Positions 59,646 through 64,000 of a stretch of 64,000 bases of DNA are shown piece by piece. The notes beneath the pieces are model-generated. The model worked only from the letters and a program-made list of their open reading frames with translations. It did no database searches and was not told the DNA's origin. Where the stretch lies: the NCBI RefSeq assembly GCF_012034175.1, contig NZ_JAATEJ010000004.1, positions 62,001 through 126,000 on the forward strand, in the 5' to 3' direction. The position numbers were made by a program, and so were the translations under genes. Positions within the stretch are counted from its first letter, which is position 1, and every line of letters begins with the position of its first letter. The stretch is from Actinacidiphila epipremni (GTDB lineage Bacteria > Actinomycetota > Actinomycetes > Streptomycetales > Streptomycetaceae).

Positions 59646-60164
59646 CTACCCGGCCGGCGGCTCCTCGCGGGCGGTCCGCCCCAGCGCGGTGTAGCGGGCG
59701 CGCATGGCCGGGCCGGCCGCGGGCCCCGCGGTGAAGGTGAAGGCGGCGCTGTCGTGGAGGCTGCGGCCGGTGCGGGCGTCCACCACGACCGGCTCGACCT
59801 CCTCGCCGCTGGCGGCGTCGACCAGGATCATCGACCGCTGCCCGGGCGGCAGGTGCTGGTTCCCCCAGGCGGCCAGCGCGACGATCACCGGCCGCAGGGA
59901 CCGGCCGCGCTCGGTGAGGACGTACTCATGGCGCGGCGGGTGGGCCTGGTAGAGCCGGCGCTCCAGCAGGCCGTCGGCCACCAGCGTCTTCAGCCGGGCG
60001 GTGAGCATGCTCGTGGAGATGCCGAGGCTCTGCTGGAACTGGTCGAAGCGCGTGTAGCCGTCGAAGGCGTCGTGGAGCAGCAGCAGTGTCCACCACTCGC
60101 CCACGTGCTGCACGGTGGTCGACAGCGGGCACTCCCGGTCTTCCAGCCTGATCCGGCTCGCCAT
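59646..60164 (-). CDS. HxlR-family transcriptional regulator
   Basis: 172 residues from ATG 60164 with AGGAGG upstream. The HxlR winged helix is well preserved: a conserved cysteine near the start ([20 protein letters not shown], Cys 12), [20 protein letters not shown] as recognition region, and [20 protein letters not shown] as the wing. The C-terminal 55 residues extend beyond the usual 110-120. HxlR proteins sense aldehydes or oxidants through the cysteine. It is divergent from the SDR gene, with a palindromic site between them, so it probably represses both. Confidence 0.85.
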   Translation of the reverse strand: MASRIRLEDRECPLSTTVQHVGEWWTLLLLHDAFDGYTRFDQFQQSLGISTSMLTARLKTLVADGLLERRLYQAHPPRHEYVLTERGRSLRPVIVALAAWGNQHLPPGQRSMILVDAASGEEVEPVVVDARTGRSLHDSAAFTFTAGPAAGPAMRARYTALGRTAREEPPAG

Positions 60165-60186
60165 GACGACACACCCTCCTGGGTTA

Positions 60187-60223
60187 CTGCTAAAGTGAAA
60201 GTCACTAGGTGCTATTTTAGCAG
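60187..60223. promoter_or_regulatory. Dyad operator between HxlR and SDR genes
   Basis: Nine-base inverted repeats, ACTGCTAAA (60186-60194) and TTTAGCAGT (60216-60224), with a 21-base spacer, lie in an AT-rich island between the divergent starts. The placement fits binding of the HxlR dimer over overlapping divergent promoters; GCTATT at 60211 could be part of a -10 region. Confidence 0.5.
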
Positions 60224-60269
60224 TTACTGGGGCGTGCCCTCAGGCGCGCCCGGAAACGGATCCTCCGCC

Positions 60270-61052
60270 ATGCCCCACACCATCAGCCCCGCCCTCGAAG
60301 GACGCCGCGCCCTGGTCACCGGCGGCAGCCGGGGCACCGGGGCGGCCATCGCCGCCCGCCTGCGCGAGGACGGTGCGAAAGTGCTGGTCACCGCCCGCTC
60401 CCGCGGCCCGCGGACAACGGACGAGGAGTTCGTCGCCGCCGACCTGGCCACGCCCGAAGGCGCCGGGCACGTCGCGGGCGAGACGCTGCGGCGGCTGGGC
60501 GGCCTGGACATCCTCGTCCACACCCTCGGCGGCTCCGGCGCACCCGCCGGCGGCTTCGAGACGCTCACCGAGGACGCCTGGCAGCGCGAGCTCGACCAGA
60601 ACCTGCTCGCCGCGGTCCGGCTGGACCGGGCGCTCGTCCCCGGCATGCTCGCGCAGGGCCGCGGGGCCGTGGTCCACGTCTCGTCCATCCAGCGCCGTAT
60701 GCCCCTGTGGGACGGGACGCTCGGTTACGCGGCGGCGAAGGCGGCGCTGACCACGTACAGCAAGGGCCTGGCCAACCAGGTCGCCCCGCACGGCGTACGC
60801 GTCAACACCGTCTCGCCCGGCTTCATCCGGACCGAGGCGGCCGACGCGCTCATCGACCGCATCGCCGAGCGGACCGGCGACCGCGAGTCCGCGCTGACCT
60901 CCCTCATGGACGCCCTCGGCGGCATCCCGCTCGGCCGGCCCAACCGGCCCGAGGAGGTCGCCGAACTCGTCGCGTTCCTGGTCTCCGACCGCGCCTCGGC
61001 CATCGTCGGCGCCGACCACGTCATCGACGGCGGCACCGTACCCACCGTCTGA
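60270..61052 (+). CDS. Short-chain dehydrogenase/reductase
   Basis: 260 residues from ATG 60270. The classical SDR motifs are present: nucleotide-binding [14 protein letters not shown], structural [12 protein letters not shown] (in place of NNAG), catalytic Ser in [10 protein letters not shown], Tyr-x-x-x-Lys in [10 protein letters not shown], and the C-terminal [15 protein letters not shown]. It reduces or oxidises an alcohol/ketone with NAD(P)H. Induction by the divergent HxlR regulator and the downstream SnoaL-like gene suggests detoxification or secondary metabolism; no substrate can be named. Confidence 0.88.
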   Translation: MPHTISPALEGRRALVTGGSRGTGAAIAARLREDGAKVLVTARSRGPRTTDEEFVAADLATPEGAGHVAGETLRRLGGLDILVHTLGGSGAPAGGFETLTEDAWQRELDQNLLAAVRLDRALVPGMLAQGRGAVVHVSSIQRRMPLWDGTLGYAAAKAALTTYSKGLANQVAPHGVRVNTVSPGFIRTEAADALIDRIAERTGDRESALTSLMDALGGIPLGRPNRPEEVAELVAFLVSDRASAIVGADHVIDGGTVPTV

Positions 61053-61097
61053 ACCCGTACGGGAACCCTCCCGGCCCGGCACGAAAGCGAGCCCCCC

Positions 61098-61454
61098 ATG
61101 ACCGACCTCCCCACCCCCGTCGAGCGCGGCGACCTGCCCCGCCCGGTCCTGCGCTACCTGGACGCGCACAACGCCGGGGACGCCGCCGCCTGCGCTGCGC
61201 TCATGGCGCCCGACGTGCAGGTCACCGACGACGGGCGCACGTACGACGGCCCCGCCGCCGTCGAGGCGTGGCTCGGGCGCGCCACCTCGGAGTACACCTA
61301 CACGACCCGCTACCTCGGGGCCGTCCGGGACGGGCCGGACCGGTGGACCGTCACCCAGCGGCTCGACGGCGACTTCCCCGGCAACACCGTGGACCTGCGG
61401 TACGCCTTCACGCTCGCCGGGGACCTGGTCCGCCGGCTGGTCATCGCTCCGTGA
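61098..61454 (+). CDS. SnoaL-like (NTF2-fold) protein
   Basis: 118 residues from ATG 61098. NTF2/SnoaL features: PVLRYLDAHNAGDAAACAAL at the first helix, then APDVQVTDDGRTYDGPAAV, and a beta-sheet segment WTVTQRLDGDFPGNTVDLRY. Such proteins act as cyclases or isomerases, or as small-ligand binding partners. It follows the SDR by 45 bases and ends within the 3' end of the convergent hydrolase gene (14-base overlap). Substrate unknown. Confidence 0.75.
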   Translation: MTDLPTPVERGDLPRPVLRYLDAHNAGDAAACAALMAPDVQVTDDGRTYDGPAAVEAWLGRATSEYTYTTRYLGAVRDGPDRWTVTQRLDGDFPGNTVDLRYAFTLAGDLVRRLVIAP

Positions 61455-62112
61455 GGAGCAGGGCCGCGACCGCCTCCGGTGCCTCCAGCATCGCGTTGTG
61501 GCCGGTAGGCAGGTCGTGGACCTGCCACGCCGGGTCGGCGAGGAGGCGGGCACGCTGGGCGGCGAAGGGGGTCTCGGACTCCCAGCCGGCGCAGTAGACG
61601 AACTCGCGGCGGGGGATCTTCGCGGCGGCGCCGGTCAGCCGGGCCGGCTGGAAGAAGGCGGCCAGCGGGTGGGGGCGGCGGCGGGGGTCGCCGGGGCCCG
61701 GGGGCCGGACGGAGTAGCCGGTGGCGGCGGCGCCGGCGGTGAAGAGGGCGCGGAAGTGGTCGTTGGTCGCCGACCAGCACGACTCGCCGTCGCGCGGCAC
61801 GAACGCGTCGAGGTGCACCAGCCGGGCGATCCGGCCCGCCGCGCGGTCGGCCGCCGCGGCGATCACCATGCCGCCGTAGCTGTGGCCGACCAGCGTCACA
61901 TCGCGCAGGTCGTGGCCGTCCAGCAGCCGCAGCACGTCGCCGGCGTGCGTGTCGAGGTTGGCGGTCGCGACCGTCGCCGCGTCGTCGCCCGGGCGCAGCC
62001 CGGTCGGCGTCAGGGCGTGCACGGTGTGGCCGGCGCGCTCCAGCAGCGGGGTCACGGTCTCGTACGCCCAGCCGCCCTTCCAGCCGCCGGGCACGAGCAC
62101 GTACGTCGTCAT
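61441..62112 (-). CDS. Alpha/beta hydrolase
   Basis: 223 residues from ATG 62112. The fold is marked by LVPGGWKGGWAYETVTPLLE (oxyanion loop region), the nucleophile elbow VGHSYGGMV, HLDAFVPRDGES after the elbow, and the terminal catalytic histidine in LPTGHNAMLEAPEA. Length matches small esterases or Zn-independent hydrolases. It is divergent from an AraC regulator (95 bases between starts), which probably controls it. Confidence 0.85.
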   Translation of the reverse strand: MTTYVLVPGGWKGGWAYETVTPLLERAGHTVHALTPTGLRPGDDAATVATANLDTHAGDVLRLLDGHDLRDVTLVGHSYGGMVIAAAADRAAGRIARLVHLDAFVPRDGESCWSATNDHFRALFTAGAAATGYSVRPPGPGDPRRRPHPLAAFFQPARLTGAAAKIPRREFVYCAGWESETPFAAQRARLLADPAWQVHDLPTGHNAMLEAPEAVAALLLTER

Positions 62113-62207
62113 GGGGTGCCTCTCCTTGTCCGCGGGCTCCGTGGGAATCCACACCGGCAAGTCTCGGCGCGCCGGCCCATGGCTCACCACCGCTAAAATG
62201 CCAACCG

Positions 62208-63053
62208 ATGCCCGTTCCCCGCCAACCCGTTCCCCGCCAACCCGCTCGCCACCAACCCGCTTCCCGCCAGGCCCGGAAGGCGCCCCCCGGCGTCACCTCC
62301 CACGTGTGGCCGTCCGGTGGCCGCCACCTGTGGCCGTCGGGCGAGATCAGCCCGCCGCAGGTGCACGACCGCGGGCACCTCGTGTACGCGGCCGGCGGCG
62401 TCCTGGCCGTCCACACCGCGCGCGGCACCTCGATCGTGCCCGCCAACCGGGTCGCCTGGACGCCGGCCGGCTTCACCCACCGGCACCGCGCCCACGGCGA
62501 CACCGACATGCGGATCGTCTTCCTCGCGCCTTCCCTCGCCCGGCTCGTCCCCGACCGCCCCGCGGTCTTCCTCGCCTCCGGCCTCGCCCGCGAGGTGCTG
62601 CTCACCCTCACCGGCCCGCGCAACTACGACGGCACGGCCCCCGGCCACACCCGCGCCGCGCGCTCCCGCCTGCTGCGCGTCCTGGTCGACGAGCTCCGCG
62701 AGGCCGACGAGCAGCCGCTGCACCTGCCCGAGCCGCACGACGACCGGCTGCGCGCCCTCGCCCGGATGCTGTACGAGAACCCGGCCGACACCGCCACCCT
62801 CGCCGAACTCGGCCGGCGCACCGGCGCCAGCACCCGCACCCTCAGCCGGCTCTTCCGCGCCGAGCTCGGCATGACCTTCTACGAGTGGCGCACCCAGCTG
62901 CGCATCCACCACGCCCTCGTCCTGCTCGCCGAGGGCCATGACACGACCCGCACCGCGTACGCCTGCGGATGGGCCAACCCCAGCGGCTTCATCGCGGCCT
63001 TCACCGACGTGATCGGCACGACCCCGGGCCGCTACCGCGCCGGCCACCGCTGA
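62208..63053 (+). CDS. AraC-family transcriptional regulator with cupin domain
   Basis: 281 residues from ATG 62208. The N-terminal head is a tandem repeat (RQP units, see the repeat at 62214). A cupin-like sensor follows (ISPPQVHDRGHLVYAAGGVL, then WTPAGFTHRHRAHGDTDMRI). The C-terminal AraC HTH is complete: ATLAELGRRTGASTRTLSRL and RTAYACGWANPSGFIAAFTD, ending TTPGRYR. A TAAAAT element (62194-62199) lies 8 bases before the start codon and no Shine-Dalgarno is visible, suggesting a leaderless transcript. It faces the hydrolase gene. Confidence 0.82.
   Translation: MPVPRQPVPRQPARHQPASRQARKAPPGVTSHVWPSGGRHLWPSGEISPPQVHDRGHLVYAAGGVLAVHTARGTSIVPANRVAWTPAGFTHRHRAHGDTDMRIVFLAPSLARLVPDRPAVFLASGLAREVLLTLTGPRNYDGTAPGHTRAARSRLLRVLVDELREADEQPLHLPEPHDDRLRALARMLYENPADTATLAELGRRTGASTRTLSRLFRAELGMTFYEWRTQLRIHHALVLLAEGHDTTRTAYACGWANPSGFIAAFTDVIGTTPGRYRAGHR
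62214..62273 (+). repeat. 15-base coding tandem repeat
   Basis: Four units of 15 bases, the first two identical (GTTCCCCGCCAACCC) and the next two diverged, fill the start of the AraC gene and encode the imperfect VPRQP/ARHQP/ASRQA head. Length variation here would change only the disordered N-terminus, keeping frame. Confidence 0.75.
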
Positions 63054-63221
63054 CCCGTCGTCCGACCCGCCGCACCCGTGCGGCCACTTACGCGTGGCCG
63101 CCGACACGGTCGTCGACACGCTCCTGCACGGCATCGGAGGCGGTACGGCGGCCTGCGCGGGCCGGTTCGTGTGCGCGTACGTGTGCCTGTGCGCGTACGT
63201 GTGCGGGCGGTGACACATGTG

Positions 63222-63770
63222 TCAGGCGTCGCCCTCGCCCTCGCCGGGCAGCTCGTACATCACCGACCGCTGCTGCTTGTGCCGCCGGACCCGGCCCTTG
63301 GCCACCAGCGCCTCCAGCGTGTTGCGCACCACCTGCGGTGTCGGCGTCCGCTCCGGGTGGCGCTCCAGCAGCTCGTCGCGCAGCTCCTTCGCCAGCCGGG
63401 GCTCGCGGTGCTCGCGCAGCAGGTCGACGAAGAGGTCCCCGAGCAGCGGCTGCCGCCCCTCCGCCCTCGCCCCCGCCTTCGCCCCGCCTCTCGCCACGCC
63501 CTCGGGCCCGGCCTTCCGTCCCGCCCCGGTCGAGGACCCGGCCGTACGGGGCTGCGGTTCGGCGGCCCCCGGGGTTGCGTGCGCGGTGCCGGGCGGGCCG
63601 GGGAAGCGCTCGGCGAGGGCCAGGATGTCGACCAGCAGCGCCTCCTCCTGCTGCAGCACCGCGAGCTGCTCGGTCAGCTCCTGCTGCCTGCGGCGGTTGT
63701 CCTGGAGGTCGGCGGCGGCCTGCTCGGCGTACCGCGAGCGGACCGTGGCGGCGGCCGGCTGGTCGGGCAC
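63222..63770 (-). CDS. Winged-helix-like regulatory protein with coiled-coil head
   Basis: 182 residues from GTG 63770. The first 55 residues are a coiled coil (RRRQQELTEQLAVLQQEEAL), a Gly/Ala-rich linker follows, and the C-terminal 75 residues look like a winged helix: LLGDLFVDLLREHREPRLAK, TPQVVRNTLEALVAKGRVRR, HKQQRSVMYELPG. Proteins of this pattern are common in Streptomyces and are DNA-binding regulators of unknown target. No obvious operon partner is present. Confidence 0.65.
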   Translation of the reverse strand: MPDQPAAATVRSRYAEQAAADLQDNRRRQQELTEQLAVLQQEEALLVDILALAERFPGPPGTAHATPGAAEPQPRTAGSSTGAGRKAGPEGVARGGAKAGARAEGRQPLLGDLFVDLLREHREPRLAKELRDELLERHPERTPTPQVVRNTLEALVAKGRVRRHKQQRSVMYELPGEGEGDA

Positions 63771-63910
63771 GGGCGTTCACCCCTTCGTAGGCCGGTGTGT
63801 GTGCGCATGCTATCCACGCCGCCGGTGTGCCCCTAACGCGCGAGCCCGCGCAGCCCCCCCCGGCCGACCCGGCACATGTGTCCGCGCCGGCCACGGCTAG
63901 GGTGTGCGCC

Positions 63911-64000
63911 ATGAACGACTTCCGGGGCCTGCTGCTCGACTTCGGCGGGGTGCTCACGACACCGCTGCTGCCCGCCGTGCTCGCCTTCGAGCAACGCGAG
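63911..64000 (+). CDS. HAD-like hydrolase, N-terminus only
   Basis: The first 30 codons are in the window. LLLDFGGVLTTPLLP is the HAD motif I region (Asp-x-Gly-Gly-Val-Leu), as in haloacid dehalogenase and epoxide-hydrolase-like phosphatases; the nucleophile would be the aspartate at about position 10. The gene continues to the right. Confidence 0.65.
   Translation, partial: MNDFRGLLLDFGGVLTTPLLPAVLAFEQRE

Overview
The window looks like a chromosomal segment of a Streptomyces or close relative. GC is very high, codon third positions are strongly G/C, GTG and even TTG starts are frequent, and stop/start overlaps of 4 bases are common. It also carries a conservon (cvn) operon, several ECF sigma systems and AraC, HxlR and NsdA-like regulators. 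All assignments were made by reading the sequence; no database search was run.

Left arm (1-7067). A leftward, translationally coupled operon encodes an archaeal-type S-adenosylmethionine synthetase, two phosphotransferase-fold proteins, a histidine phosphatase, a Bergerat-fold ATPase and the start of a seryl-tRNA-synthetase-like protein. It diverges from a large NsdA-like regulator followed by a D-amino-acid-oxidase-like flavoprotein whose C-terminal tail is cut short.

Accessory island (about 7070-28100). A decayed IS4 transposase is followed by a type I restriction-modification operon with two different HsdM genes in tandem, one HsdS and one HsdR. Immediately downstream, a DUF262 protein is coupled to a compact ABC-type ATPase-TOPRIM (OLD-like) protein; this is a candidate defence module. 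Beyond it lies a graveyard: a frameshifted IS630-like element, two 45-base direct repeats of the 3' half of a tRNA-Thr(CGU) gene (attachment-site scars, each with a terminator), a fluoride-channel pair with one broken member, an MFS transporter and integrase relic lodged inside a phage-type PP-loop gene, an S51 peptidase, and a CPCC-type cysteine-rich gene with an internal stop.

Biosynthetic and envelope section (28147-38280). An acyltransferase of the WS/DGAT superfamily, a cytochrome P450 and a polyprenyl diphosphate synthase form a small terpenoid-like operon with no cyclase in view. Next come a membrane protein with an Ala/Gln-rich tail, a Tat-exported small protein, a DUF4331 protein, and an ECF sigma factor / RskA-like anti-sigma / mycothiol-dependent-isomerase-fold set.

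Stress or conflict operon (38443-49502, leftward). Nearly every gene overlaps the next. In transcription order it encodes a possible NfeD-like protein, a vWA protein, a PP2C phosphatase, a Ser/Thr-kinase-like protein, a radical SAM protein, a coiled-coil protein, a Clp/AAA ATPase, an Hsp70-like ATPase, a second coiled-coil protein and perhaps a zinc-ribbon protein. The vWA-PP2C-kinase trio resembles the TerY-P triad of tellurite-resistance-related systems; its combination with unfoldase, Hsp70 and radical SAM is the most interesting system here.

Right arm (49666-64000). A sigma factor operon led by a 55-residue coupled ORF, a membrane/coiled-coil protein, a four-gene conservon (cvnA-D), an AraC regulator divergent from an FAD monooxygenase, an HxlR regulator divergent from an SDR plus SnoaL-like gene, an alpha/beta hydrolase divergent from another AraC regulator, a winged-helix-like protein, and the first codons of a HAD hydrolase.
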